NCBI GenBank assembly: GCA_014871385.1
Contig: CM026424.1
Span: forward strand, 19,006,443-19,070,442
Length of the DNA: 64,000 bases
From: Ceratodon purpureus
Lineage: Eukaryota > Streptophyta > Bryopsida > Pseudoditrichales > Ditrichaceae
Direction of reading: 5' to 3'
How positions within the stretch are numbered: position 1 is the first letter of the stretch; each line of letters begins with the position of its first letter. Of the stretch, positions 1 to 12,956 are shown piece by piece. Both the position numbers and the translations under genes were made by a program. The notes beneath the pieces were generated by a model, which made no database searches, was not told the DNA's origin, and saw only the letters and a program-made list of their open reading frames with translations.

Positions 1-1111
1 AAACAAATCAAAGTGTATTGAACCTAAAAAATAACATTCCTTTAGGATTATGACAAGATTCTACAATTGTAAGTCAAAAAATAAATTCCAATTGATTTTT
101 TTGTTTTTGCTCTAAAAATGACACTTTTGAAATGTTTTGAAAATTGGAAGAGTAAAATTGTGGGAAAATCAAGACCTAATTCTCTATAGTTTCTTCTTAT
201 AATGTCCATCTTCAATGCCAAATTCAGCCCTTCATTTACTACTTCAACCAATTGCAAAGTAGTTCCTTTCAATAGATAGTTTTAAATACTTAAAAAACAA
301 CTCTATACCAAAAGAACTTTAGAGGTTGATTTATATTTTATAAATCGTATTTTTAAGCGATAATTAGAAACAAGAAGACTTCAATGGAATAAACATCAAT
401 TTGATTTCCCTCTTCCCTCCCCTCCTTCTATCTCTTCTCTCCCTTCCATCTTCTCCTATCTCTCCTCTCATCTCACCTCTCTCCCTTACTTCCTTCAAAT
501 AAAAATATAGAACAAAAAATAAATATATAAAACAATGAGCCTTTTGAAAAACATGCCAAAAAATAGGCTCAAAATCCACTGTAATAATAAGTGACTTATA
601 TTGGTGCTAGTACAAAAAGCTTGAACTAAAATGTTAGTAACATTTTTATTTATTATAACCAACTTTTCCTAACTTCTAGGTTCTATCAATTTAATATTAA
701 AAAAAATTGCAAATATCACATAATATTTAGTAGCTACATAAACCTATTCAATTTTGATGGTGGAAAATCAAAGATATAAATGAAATGTTAATCACTCTAG
801 GACATCTTTAGATAATATAATTTGATCAAAGTAAGAGGGAGTAAAGCAGCGTGAAACCATGAACTATATGGTAAGAAAGTCAATGAACTATCTTTCTTCC
901 CCTTCTCTAGTTTGTTTTCCCACTAATCCTTATCACTATTTTATTTGGATGTAGGTAAACCCTCTACTTAATGTTATGCATCCCAATCACCAACAATTCT
1001 AAATGAACAAAGGATTTATCATAAGCAACATCAAGGAGGGCATTTTGAGGACAACCAAAATTGCAGAAACACAAAATTGCAGTAAAAGGATGGAAATGGC
1101 AAGGGACATAC
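1..1111. other. intron or 3' flank of the FLX-WW-RRM gene
   Basis: The RRM exon ending at 1112 stops in mid-domain at a good donor (GTATGT on the minus strand), so transcription must continue leftward. I looked for an exon supplying the second half of the RRM (a GFGFVSF-like RNP1 start) on the minus strand here and saw none, so this stretch is probably intron and the last exon(s) lie off the window. The DNA is AT-rich with one pyrimidine-rich tract at about 405-494. Short open frames here have no recognisable content. Confidence 0.55.
405..494. repeat. polypyrimidine (CT-rich) tract
   Basis: About 90 bases are almost purely C and T on the plus strand, built from irregular CTCTTCC and CTCC runs. 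It is low-complexity DNA inside the presumed intron; on the transcribed minus strand it reads as a purine tract. The open frame across it gives an Arg/Glu-rich peptide that is only a by-product of composition. Confidence 0.8.
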
Positions 1112-4100
1112 CATATGTTCGATTACGTCCAGTTTCCTTTTCCACCCCAACTTTTGAATATGTAACTGTACCAAAGGGAGCGAACAATTCTGCCAACTTT
1201 TTGTCTCCCATGTCTTCAGGAATTCCAAACACAAATAGTTTTGCACCTGGACCAAGGAAAAACTTTCATCAGAGTTCAAATTACAATACAATCTTCTGAA
1301 CCCAAGTGGTTGAAGATACATGGAGTAACAGATCGCATTTTGATAGTCCAAGAGATCATTGCTAACAATTCAGTAAAATGACCACTGTAATAACCAAGAG
1401 AGTGCTTGATCTTTCTAATTCAATCAGCTTTTGATTGATTTCTAGATAATTTTTAATCAATTGCTACCATATCCAGCAAATTTAAAATACCTAGGTGGCA
1501 CTCTACTACTCCTTCTACAAAGTGGCAAACGTTCTTGCACAAAGAAATAATATTGCCATCTAGCTTAGTCTGGAAGCCAACATGAAATCCTCCGATTGAA
1601 CGATTAAGAAACACAAAATGTAAGGGCATTCAATGCTACTCAGTCAGTTTTATAGAGGTCAGTCCCTTACCATTTGGAGGGGATCCTCCTTGAGCTTGTG
1701 GCTGGGTATTAGATGCTGGCAAAGGCCCTGCTTGAATGTTTGCTCTCATGGGATTCTGCCCTGGTTGTGTTGAGGCCTGAGTATTCTGCCTCTGCTGCTG
1801 CTGCTGTTGCTGCATACCATTAGATATCTGTGTGGGCCCTTGAAGTGGAATTGCTCCAGCACTTGGGTAACTGAGATGACCATGTACAAGGTGGGGCATA
1901 GGAGCAGGTGCTGTTGTCTGTGGAGTAGCTTGTGCTAGAACATGAGTTCCATGAATACCAGCTGGAGTGTGTATTTGAACTCCTGCAGGGGCGACAGTTT
2001 GTTGAATTTTTCCTACTGGTGTTTGAGTCATTCCAGGATGCTGAGCATACGTGCCGGCTTGCTGTACTTGCATTTGTGCACTCGGATATGCCATTGTACC
2101 TGAACAAGTTGTAAGGTTTGTAAGAAAGCAGGTGGACCATCTGGCAAGCACACAAAACCAACTCTCGTGCTAGCTTTCATTCGACATCAGTCGTTTAATT
2201 GATCAAAATAGAAGCTGGCCAACAAAAGAGGGGGGAAAAAATGTGTTGGGATGGGCACCTAGTTGGGACAAATATACTCCTGGTTGCTGCTGTCCAGCAT
2301 AGCCTGCAGGGTGTTGCCCAACTGCAATTCCTTGAGGTATTTGAGCTCCATTTGCACCTAGTTGGGTCATACTTTGGTGTTGTGCAATCAGACTTGCCCC
2401 GTTTGGCTGCTGTTGCGGTACAAGGGAACTTTGCTGGACTTGTCCATTCATAAGAGAACCAAGAGCACTGTTTGCAATCATCTGATTTGTGGCTGCCTGC
2501 AAGCCTTGTGCATTAGTGACCTGTGATTGCATCTGCGCCTGCCAATCACAGTATATGAATGACGTACCTCAGGCCTCACGAGTAGTATGAAATCTCAACA
2601 TTCAGAAATTGGTGCAACATTGTACAAAATTTGGATTAGGCATTGTTCAACATATATGAGCAAGTCTAACACGTATGTTTAATTTCAGTGGACACGGTGA
2701 TAAGCAAGTAAATCAGTTAGTAGCTAAGAAGAACCTGAGCAAGATTCTGAGTCTCCAAGGCAGCTGGTTTCTCCCATTGTGTTGCTCCTGTGAGAAGGTT
2801 GTGATAAAAGGGTTTGCCGTTGGGTGCTTCATGGGTGGCCCACTCCTCTGTCACCCCAGTTGACCTATAAGAGTCCTGAGCTCCAATGGAACTCTGATAA
2901 TTGTTTACACCTTGTGCTGCAATAGCTTTTGCAACCTCTGATTTTTCATATTCACCCAGTATCGCAGTGGACCCAGTTTGACGATGCATTATGCCATACG
3001 AAGCCTCTGTGCCATTGTAATTTCCATTATACACTGCACCACCTGCTATTCGCAGATTCAGCATCGTCACATCAATATGAAATGCTTAGTAAAGATACTT
3101 CTAGTCTCATATTTGAAGTCCAAGTAGATCCTGACACGTCGAGAATCATTTTTTCAAAAATAAATAATTCTAGGTCTCAAAAATTGTCCTCAACAGACCA
3201 AGAAGGCCAAAAAACGAGCATTGAAGCAGAGACAAACACTCACACAATCCTTTTCCCTTCCTTTCAGGTGGCGACAGCAAGTGTTTTATAATATAGCAGA
3301 GATTTTAAATAATATAGCAAACAGTAATCCTTTAGCCCACCCTTCAGTTCTATAACACGTCAGGAATTGTGCAAGACGGAAGTAGGCAGGTGAAAAAATT
3401 GATATCGCAGCAGCATTTTATGCAAACACGTGCCTTCATCAAAGCATCACAATTATAATCACCTGGATTCACTCGTGCTCTCTTCTCCGCATTGACTGCC
3501 TCTGTCCGCAGCTTCTCCAACTCTCTGGCCATAGCAAGCAAATTCTGTTCTATGGCCTGTCTCTGCTCCATCTGCTCGGCATTCGTTTTCCTTTCTACCT
3601 CAAAAGCAGTTCTGAAGCAAATCAAAAGAGAAACATGATCAAAAACATCAAATGCAACGTCGTAATCGATAACACTGCAGACGATTACATTAATCCTTAC
3701 ACACTAGCAATTGGCCAGAACATGCACAACATGAAGAGCATTGGTTTTTCACAAGCAATTCAATAAACGTCAAGCAACCGACGAAGAGATTGATGAAATT
3801 TGACCAGTTACTCCGGTGCCGTATCTCAACTACACAAAATAAAAATAACGAATGGCAGTGTCGCTGAAAATTCAACAAATCAATGCTAAATATGCACCTC
3901 GTCTGCAGCATTTCTGCTCGAAGGACATCCATCTCCGCACGCAGAACAGGAACTTGCTGCACATCCAAACGGGCTCGCTGAAGCTCCTGAGTTGTGGTCC
4001 GCACCTGTTGCGTCAGATCTTGCGAGTGCAGATGCAGCTTCTGGCAATCAGCTCGGGCTTGACAAAGCTCCTGCCGGACATTCTCACTAGACCGCAGTTC

Positions 4101-4636
4101 TGACTCCAACTTCGCCACCTTCTCGATCAGAGACCTTATCTGCGCATCCTTCTCTGCTTGCAAACCTAAAACACACAATCTGTTCAAGTGAGCCAAACCA
4201 TCTCAACCCATTTACGCAAAGACAGCACACATGTCGATTTGCTCGTGCAAAAGGAATCAAACAAGATGGGATCCAAGGTGATTGAACCCAGAGCAGTTAA
4301 CGCACATCACAATCCATACGTTTTGTTACCTGTCACCATGGAAGTCATGCGCTGAATCTCCTGCTGCGCAGAGGCGAGCTCTTGGCGAAGAGCCACCTGC
4401 GTCGCTGCAAGACGCTGATTCTCCGACAGCAGGCTCTGTATCTCCATGTGCTGCGCCTGCATCTTCTGCTCCAGGATGCCCGACATCGGTCCTCCTCCAC
4501 CTCCTCCTCCTCCTCCCATCCCCCCCGCACCGCCTCCCATCGACCCCGCTCTCACCTGCGAGTATGGACTCAGGCGCCCATTCTGCCCTCCCGAATTACG
4601 TGAATTCAGCGCCATCATGCGGCTCCTACTCCCCAT
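1112..4636 (-). CDS. FLX-like coiled coil fused to WW domain, Gln-rich linker and CELF-type RRM (3' partial)
   Basis: Seven exons join in phase on the minus strand: 4636-4330, 4165-3898, 3611-3463, 3045-2735, 2538-2259, 2099-1671 and 1246-1112, giving 626 aa before the sequence leaves the window. The first ATG is at 4636. Exons 1-3 (residues about 1-241) read like FLX/FLX-like proteins: a Gly-rich start, then heptad-like helices including VPVLRAEMDVLRAEM and ELEKLR. Exon 4 begins with the Tyr/Gly/Asn tail usual for FLX proteins and runs into a WW domain (about 307-336; tryptophans in EEW and TQWEKP). Exons 5 and 6 are Gln/Pro/Ala-rich with a polyQ run. Exon 7 begins an RRM (RNP2 LFVFGIP) most like the third RRM of CELF/BRUNO proteins. 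FLX proteins act in the FRIGIDA complex in Arabidopsis; WW plus RRM suggests RNA-processing work. Phase agreement at all six junctions supports one transcript, but two adjacent genes cannot be excluded without RNA data. Confidence 0.8.
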
Positions 4637-5587
4637 GGCCAACACCACCTCTCTCTCCTCCCGCACAACAACCCCTAATCCAATGCACTACAACCACATC
4701 AACACAAACTAAAAACCAAAATATTCACCAACAACATACATCACTGCATTCTTACAACATGCACACCTATTCAGACTCCAGGATCAAGCTCGTCGTTCTC
4801 TTCCCATTGAGTTGCAGATCAGCAAAACTTCACTTGACCTCCACCAACGCTCCAGTGCGTGTCATCCTAGTTGCAAATCAAAAATGCTTTCAAATTATGA
4901 TGAGTATATGCTTTTGTGGAGTTGATTATACCACCAGAAGAGACATGATAGGAGGCGTTGAGGGTGGGAATGGAGAACCCATGAAGCCCTAACCACAACT
5001 GGGTTCTGCACTTTCGGTATCTCTCACACACACACACGAACAAACTCAACAGCCACACTGATACGGTATACTCTTGGACATAACTGTCGATCGATATCCA
5101 ATGTCCCCAACATGGGGATGTGAAACTCTGGTGTAACTGTCGACGCCATCTCTCACCATTTCCATTCAACCGTGACATCCTGGAATCATGAAATGGCTGA
5201 GTTGGAAGGTGATCTACACGCATGTGTGCTGTGAGCCTCTGCTTCTCCATCGTTCTTCATGTGTGCGGCAATGATCAGATCCGCCGAGATCTGGACAGAG
5301 AAGATGGTAGCATGTGAGAGTATCGACAACGTTGGAGTTGAGCAAGGATTGACTTCGGTTGTGAGGCTTGCTTCTCTGTTGTTGTGCAGCATTTGCAGCA
5401 TTTCGAGGCCGAAGCGCTCTATGTCTCAGCGTCCTCCATAATCACATGTATCGATGGAGACGACGATGGGGATTGACGTGATTGTTGTAGTGGTTGGAGG
5501 TGAGGATATTTCAGACGGATTGGAAAATGCTTCGGGAAGCAATGCGAGGTCTAGGGTTCGGGTGGTTCAAGGTTTCGTCGTCCTGAT
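4637..5587. other. 5' flank / UTR of the FLX-WW-RRM gene
   Basis: No recognised coding content. A short CA repeat lies near 5028-5041. The region upstream of the ATG at 4636 probably holds the 5' UTR and promoter. The longer frames antisense to exon 1 are shadows of that exon. Confidence 0.4.
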
Positions 5588-5776
5588 TCACAAGTCCGCT
5601 GAGGATTGCGTTTGGCAATGGCGACATTGTGATGATCGGCGGCGATCGCGTTGGAGGATTGTGGAGGGGCGGGCTTCGTTAACTGGATCTAGCTGTCTGT
5701 TTGATGGGTTTGATTCAGAGCCATCGCCGTTTTCCGACTCGTCTCGTGGAGTAACCGAAGGTTTGCCATCACCCAT
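5588..5776 (-). CDS. possible small ORF or upstream ORF (62 aa)
   Basis: An ATG-started minus-strand frame encodes a hydrophilic peptide beginning MGDGKPSVTPRDESENGDG, with an Arg/Ser-rich middle and a C-x2-H-C cluster. Its composition is more protein-like than the surrounding frames and the local base composition is GC-richer. It lies about 0.95 kb upstream of the FLX-like start on the same strand, so it could be an upstream ORF in a 5' UTR exon, the first exon of another gene, or chance. No family is recognised. Confidence 0.2.
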   Translation of the reverse strand: MGDGKPSVTPRDESENGDGSESNPSNRQLDPVNEARPSTILQRDRRRSSQCRHCQTQSSADL

Positions 5777-7584
5777 CTCTTTCTGTGCTGTATTGTAGCA
5801 CTGTTAGCTAGATTATGCGCAGAAGATTAGGTGCTGTTTTGTATTCACAAGCTGGTTGAACGCACTGGTAATGGAACGATGGTCTCTGTACGCGGTGGAT
5901 GTGAAGGGTTTGAGAAGGAAGAATTGTGGAAGAATTGTATCATACGCAATTTCACAGACGCTACAGTTGGGTGGTATTATATCGGTGCATGCCTCCTTGT
6001 TAAATAAATCGTTCCACTCTCACACCACAGGCAAATGGCTCTCTCACATACCTTCATCACGAAACAGATGCCAAGGTGATTTCCACTTGCAAAGAGCGCT
6101 ATCCGAATGGGCCAGCCACGCATTTGCCATTGGTATGCTGTCTTCTGATTATTTAATCATCACCGACGATAGTTGTGTTCTCCCTTTTCTGCAGGACCCA
6201 CAGTTTCACGGCAATGGTGGGCGATCGGGCCTGCGGATGCTTCATAAAACAGTGACCTCGTCTCCAATCCAATCATCCATTGCTGTTATGCTCAAGGAAT
6301 CACGCTTAGGACTCCTGATACGTCCATAGCTCCAGTGTTTCTACGTCATTGAGATTTAGGTTTTAAATGTTGGATAGTGGGCTTCAAACACAGTGCTTGA
6401 TTGTACAGTAACCTCGTCTTCCAGGAGCTCGGCTATGCACTGTATCATCTGCACACAAGTGGTATGATGATATTTATGCGAGTAAACAAGGCTCGGAGTG
6501 GTGAGCTTGCACGTGAGCATGTGGATCTCGCCTTATTATAAGGCTACAGAAACTGATCTGCATAGGTGTCGGTTTACAATTTTAGGCAGGGAGTGAAAAA
6601 TGGAGCCTCACGCGCGGGAAGTGTCAAGTTGTGTGGATCAGTGACTGGTTATTATACTAGAGTCGTCATCAGATCCGGGTTTGGGAATTCCTCATTTTTC
6701 ATGATGTTTTTGGATTGTCCAGGAAAAGCCAATCCAACACATGGCCCGTGTGTTGAGGACTTCTTTCAACTTCATACCATGGAGTGGTAACGGTGTGAGT
6801 TCATGATAACTTAATGGTAAAATCACGAACAAGAGACCATTCATTCTCGCCGTAATTTGATAGCCTAGTGGTACATTTTGGTGAATGAAAATAGATGTAC
6901 GGGTAGGGGATATGTACATGTTGTGTGAAGTGTTATCACTTATCTTTACTCTTGCTGAGTTGAATGTACATTGTACGTTGCACCTCGTACAGTGGAGGGT
7001 GTACCCAAGAATGAGGGCGCCCACATGGGGCGGGTTCTTCTCGTGATTTAGAAACGCCTCGTAGCTTGCATGCCATTTGCTCGAAGGCATCCACCGTTTC
7101 TCTTCATTTGGACGCCAACTGTTTTTGGTAAAGTATATGCGCACATATTGAGCAAATCAAGTATTAGAAAATGCAGCTGTCTTGGTGCAAGGTTCTAGAG
7201 GGGGGGCTTCCAGGTGAGTTGGAGCTGAAGAAGAAGTGTAATATTACTGGAGGGTGGGGTCTATGCCATTTGGTTCGGTTTGATTTGAAGTTTCGAACTA
7301 GATTCAGATCTACCGTATTTTTCATGTTTTCTAACCAACTGTCCGCTGAGAAGCGACTACTTTGTAGTAGAGGGGCTAGTTTGGTACAAGCTCGAAAGTC
7401 CGAGCATGACGATCATATCCAGGGCTTAGTTGTGGAAGGATATCACTTCATGTCGAGTGTTGCGTGAAAGCTATGTATGCTTTTGGAAAGTGATATGCGA
7501 TGATGGTGCAAATTGTCAAGCTTGCAAGGAGAAGTGTGGCCTCGCACTGTTGAAGGAAACAAGGATTGAGAGTGTGTAGCAGCA
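5777..7584. other. intergenic region without a recognised gene
   Basis: Several short open frames occur on both strands, but none shows a known motif or splice partner. The right part is the promoter side of the DOMON/cytochrome b561 gene; I could not pick out a convincing TATA element. Confidence 0.4.
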
Positions 7585-9906
7585 ATGGAGATGGGTAAAG
7601 CACCTCCAAGGTCTTCACGTGTTGTATGGTTCTATGCTTGTGTAGCATTGATCCTCTCAATATATACGCACAAGACCTCAGCCGCAGTGACCTGCAGAAC
7701 CGATCTCGCGACCGCTGCCAATATTACCATCTTCCCTACCGACGCTCTCCAATGCATGAACTCAAAGTTTTCCCCTGATAACTCCGGCAATGTCTTTGTG
7801 GTGTGGGTATGTGATAGTCTTTCTTCTCATCATGATTTGATGTCTTCATTTTCTCTAGACTTAGATCGGACCTCATTCACCTCAGGATTGGACTCCGATT
7901 TTGGTCACACGCTTGTAATCGTGGAGCACTTGTTTAAGTCGGTTTTGGACAACGCCTTACTGATTAGCCCATCTTTTCTAGCAACTAGTGTTGTGTTACA
8001 TGAAGAAGACGGAGTTTTAGGGCATCAGGTCTTTCCCTGTTTGTACTTATTTGACTGGTAGCAGGGCTTGTGTGGCATCTTGAGATTTCAGAAACCCTTC
8101 AGAAATTCTGAGGGCAGGGTTGTTGAGCATCAGTTTGGCCAATATGCGGAGGAATCCCTTTTAGACTTCGTTGCAAGACAGTTAGGTTTTCTGACGTAGT
8201 GCTTGTCTGGTGGTGATCGGCAGTCACTAAAGGATACCGCAACCGGCTTTGTGAGTATTGTTGTATCGGCTCCTTTAGCTGCAAAGCAATGGGCAGCACT
8301 CGGATTCTCAGGGCCAGGACAAATGATGGGATCTACAGCATTGGTAGCCACATTGGGCGCGAAGGGTGTGAATATCGATCAATACTTCCTTAAAGACAAG
8401 GTTCCGTCTCAAGTTGTGAGGGTCAACGACAGGATTAAATTCACAGCGGGCCCAGAAAGCTATTATGATAACAAATACAACATTGTCTACATGGCCTTTC
8501 AAATCGACTTCAAGTCCTCTAAAGCAGTTCCTAACTTCCTGCTCTTCGCACAAGGACCAGCATCTGGTGCTGACAATGGTGACCTTGAATACCACACAGC
8601 TCAGACTTACCTCCCGTCGGAGTTTGCTGAGGGTACTTTCACAATGCCAACTCATATGCATGCACTGAATGAATCTGATGGAAATAAGAATTAGGGCTTG
8701 AATTATTCATCTTCGGTACCTCAAGGCTTGAGAGAGTATCCCTCAAGCCATGATCCCAGAATCTTATGAACCAATTCCTGAAGATTCTTAACGGATTACA
8801 TGATGCATAAAACAAGTTTGTATCCTTGTGTTTTTAGTGTTGCTTATAGCTATTTTAATACTTGGCTTAAACTTATGAGCTGTATGTTGGTGGTGCAGGT
8901 ACTGTTGGTGAATCGGCAGCCTCTAAGCTTGCAAGGAAAGTGAAGGCACATGGAGCTGTTCAAGTTTTTGGATGGGGAGTCCTGCTGCCTATTGGAGCGA
9001 TGGTGGCTCGTTATGCCAAAAGTTTTGATCCCGCCTGGTTCTACATTCACATCACGTTTCAAACGATAGGATTTATTTTCATCATCGCCGGTTTAGCTAC
9101 TGGTGTAGATATCGCCAAAACGATTGATGTCCCCCGGTTGAACGGTCACAAAGGGCTCGGTTTCTTCCTCTTCACTCTGGCTATTCTGCAGGTATGTCGA
9201 TACAGCCCCTTCTTACCTCAAAAAAGGTTTCTCAGATCATATCAGTACGAAATACTTAGTAATGTCATCCAATGAATCCTACTCGTACTCGCTTGTTGGA
9301 GATCTAAGAAACTACTACAGCCAATTTTGATGTAGTTAATTTAGGTACATGGGCATCGATTTTCGCTCACAAATCTGTATGCCAAGACACTAGTTGTGCT
9401 GTTCTTTCTGTAGGACTTGCTGTTATATCCGTTTTCTTTTTTAACATGCTTTGCAGAAATGGACTTGCTCTTATAGCTAATTAAGGAACACCGGATCTGA
9501 TACTTGTGTAAATTAGTAGTAGTGCTCTAGACATACAGAGGAACTTGCTTCATGAAGCAACTTATAGTACATAAAAGACTTATCTAAACACTCCATCCTG
9601 TAGGTTTTGGCAGTTGTAGCACGCCCCCACAAAGAGGCCAAAGTGCGCAAGTACTGGAATTGGTATCACTGGTGGGTGGGTCGCTTGGCACTCTTCCTGG
9701 CTGTTATCAACATCTTCGTGGGCATCAGTCTTAACAAGGGTGAACCCAATGCACACAACCTGAAGGTTGGTTATATTGTCCTTCTGGCTTTTGAACTTGT
9801 GGCCTTCGTCATTTTGGAGATTTTATACTGGTTACGGTGGAATCGAACCCCAACACCCGGAACTGCCATCGGTTGGAATCGACAATCAACTGACAGAGGA
9901 TATTGA
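7585..9906 (+). CDS. DOMON and cytochrome b561 domain protein (AIR12/CYBDOM-like)
   Basis: Exons 7585-7806, 8200-8632, 8899-9191 and 9604-9906 join in phase to 416 aa. Residues 1 to about 34 form a signal peptide (hydrophobic core CVALILSIY). The DOMON domain follows (about 40-210), with the family's GFSGPGQMMGSTALVA-type segment. The cytochrome b561 core (about 225-400) has four conserved histidines near residues 236, 269, 302 and 338 (KAHG, IHITF, GHKGLG, YHWWVGR), the expected ligands of two haems. The family carries electrons across the plasma membrane, from ascorbate where tested, to apoplastic acceptors. The exon 2 donor is inferred at 8633 (GTACTT) because it is in phase and exon 3 continues sensibly; the frame itself stays open to a stop near 8694. 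The exon 2 acceptor at 8200 could also lie slightly downstream. The tail after the last helix is short. Confidence 0.88.
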
Positions 9907-12900
9907 GTGCACATACTGACCGATTCATGTATGACTACTCATCACTGGCATTCACTTGGGCTATGTGGATCTGGTGAGGTGGAGTCATGCAATGGACTCT
10001 AACCAATTTCTTCTAGTTTAGAATATTTTTTGTGTCAGTTGCATTGTGAATCTCTCCTACACTTTGCATCAAGGAAAAATTAGCAAAGTAAAAACTAGCT
10101 TGGGATGTCATGGTGTATACGGTACACAGGCAGACTCTGCATTCATTTTTCGGCCAATGCCATAGAAGGGTTATCACGTGATTGAATTGTAACGCTGAGT
10201 ACATGTGTTGCTCACTAGCATTGAAAATTTGGGCGTGTATGAATCTATGAAAGCTTGTCTCCACATCCATGGAGAGAATTTGATTATGTAGTTGAGATAT
10301 TGAATTACTCCTTCCTAGGTATTTCATCAACTTCCACCTGAAGTCTTGCAAGTTGCAACAACTATCAGGATTAGTTTCAAATGTCCAATTTTGAAACTTT
10401 AAGATCATTGACTTGATTTACATTCCAAAACCAGTTGTGCATAATGTTTTCTTAGAGGGAATCTTGGTGTACAATCTAGTTGAGACTCCTGCAAGAAAGT
10501 GAATTGTACGTTTCTCTTATTCATGCTTTTCAAAGAAGGCTATTACTGTGGTGAACATCACATGAGGGGAGTGGGTGGTAGAAGCTTTTAAGTGGAAAGT
10601 TCTTTAGAATCAATATATGAGTTACTTCATATCTTACACCATTATATTTCCTACTTCAATATATGTAATTTTTCAACATGTGCCGTTCAATTCGAAAAAC
10701 TTTTTATGCATGATCATTTCGTAGTCTTAGGTGAAACCTTGCTGTTGGAGATGCAATGGAAGTTATTTTTTTTGTACTTTCACTCTTTCCTGTAGAAACC
10801 ACAATTTTGAAATGTTCATGGAACTTTAGAGGTTGTATATGTTTACAGTTGCACAGAACATGGCCACCAGTGCAGTTCCCCAATATTATCTGTAAGTTAA
10901 TGAAGTTGAAGCATTAAATTGGTAGGAAACCTAAGTTTGTAATCAGATTGTACTTAAATTCACATGAAGATGTTTTACTCCACATAACAACAAGTTGTTA
11001 CTTCAATCGCTGCTGAGCAGCTACACAATAATGTTGTGTCCGTCCTTTGGTTTCTACATTCAAGAATCCCATGTTGGACATACGTGCACGGCTAGGACAA
11101 GACCAGTCCATGAGCCTCGACACACCTTACAGCCCCTTCACAACTTACGAGAGCAGTGATTTGACCACACACTTTGAGTTGCAATGTGTGTCCCGGCAGT
11201 AAAGATATCTGAAGTACATATAACAGCCTGGCTAGCGTTACAGCAAGTTAGTGCTTAGAGATTGACAACATAAAATCCACATTTGTCTTGTCTCAAGTGC
11301 GGTGTCCGCTTCTGAATTAAACAATATTATGTATACCTTCCGCTAATATTTCAATTGATATTTCAATTTATTAACCTTTTGATGATGATATTGACATGGT
11401 CCACGAATAAGTTGAAAATGTAGTGTGAACCCATTTGAACGCAGGGATCCACTCCAATGCTAAAGTTTTGCGGCTTTACGGCATCTTTCAAGCACAGAAA
11501 TTGGGTTTGTGAGGCGCTGGAGTCTGGGAATTCAAGTTCATGACATGGGTGTCTAAGTAGCTGCAAACAATGTGGACCCTGTGCAACTCTTTCGTACAGA
11601 AAGACATGTTTGCTCTCAAGCTACACCCCACAACTTTTGACACGTAACTCCCTGAAGCTTGCAATGTAGAATGTTCAACAACATAAGTTAAATGTCTTGC
11701 ATTTTTGTGATGAAAATCCTCTCTAAGGGTGCCCTTCCATGTGAGTATCAAAATGGCAGAACATCTTACAAGGCAAGAATTGATATCTTCTAATCTGCAC
11801 TGGCTTGGTGAAAGAAGAAATAGAGCTCTAGATTTCACCCATTTTATCCAACCATCTGAGGTCTATTTTATTTGTTGCATTTAAAATTCTTTGTTGATTT
11901 TTTCTCAAGATTATGTTGTTCATAGCAATAGACTTATCCTTACTGTGTTCACCTTGAATTTTTGAAAAATACCATGAATTTTGCTTTACTGTAGTATTGA
12001 TTTTTACTTCAAATATTTAGGAGGCATGGAAATGCTTGGTGTGCTGGTGAATAAGAGCGTAATGATCTCTAAACTCAAGGAAATTAGTTTTCTTGTCAAG
12101 GTTGAAAGCAAAATTTGTCGTGACATAAGTTGAAAAATCACCAAGCTTTTACATACCAAATATGGAAATACCACCATACTTTTCTTTGCCAATTAGTTAT
12201 TTAGAATGAGGAGATAAGATTATGTTCAATCTAAACTGATGTTCAATCTGGTATTTAAGTCAAATATCATGTCTTTATAAAAATAAAAATAAAAAGTAAT
12301 TTTTTTTTTTAAAAAAACCTTAATATCTCATAATACAAGAAAATGGTTGTATACATTAGTACTAATGTGTTGCAAATTTCTACAAGCCTCTATCAATACA
12401 TAGAAAAAAGTGACATAAATGCATATGTTGCATGTGGATCAAAAAGTCTTATATAAGATCTTATGTTGAATCAATTAATTTATAAACTAGACCTTTTTTC
12501 TCTTCATAATCCATTCATATGATCAAACCTCTATCAACTCATTTGTTGCTATGTTCAAAGCATGTATTTCAACATGGTTGAATGAGGTATTTAATCCCTA
12601 AAGTTCTTAAAAAACCAATTTAGATTTATATCTTTATGGATTTTGATTACTCTAGATGAAGTATCAATCTTTATTCTTCTATTTTAAAATTTCAACTAAG
12701 GCAACTCAATAAGAATTATTTTCAAGATTTGTTTTGGACCTTTATTTGTAATATATTCTTAACAAGGTTTCTATTCAAACTACCAACTGACCCAAGTCAT
12801 AATATACATCAATTTTACAAGGACACACTTCAAAATTTGACAAAAATGACTATCTACATCAACTAATTTTTTTCGCACCCCTTAATCATTAAAATTTCAT

Positions 12901-12956
12901 AAATGAAAAAGAATCAATAGTCCAATTTTGGTGTGTAAATAGTGCATCGAGATACT
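9907..12956. other. AT-rich intergenic region without a recognised gene
   Basis: The first few hundred bases are probably the 3' UTR of the cytochrome b561 gene. The remainder becomes progressively AT-rich and no frame carries a recognisable domain. A sequence near 12587 (TTTAATCCCTAAAG) resembles one end of the element family that follows and may be a solo or truncated end. Confidence 0.4.

Noticed and set aside
4282..4992. 236-aa plus-strand frame opposite FLX exon 1
   Set aside because: Low-complexity Ser/Pro peptide antisense to the coiled-coil exon, without any motif.
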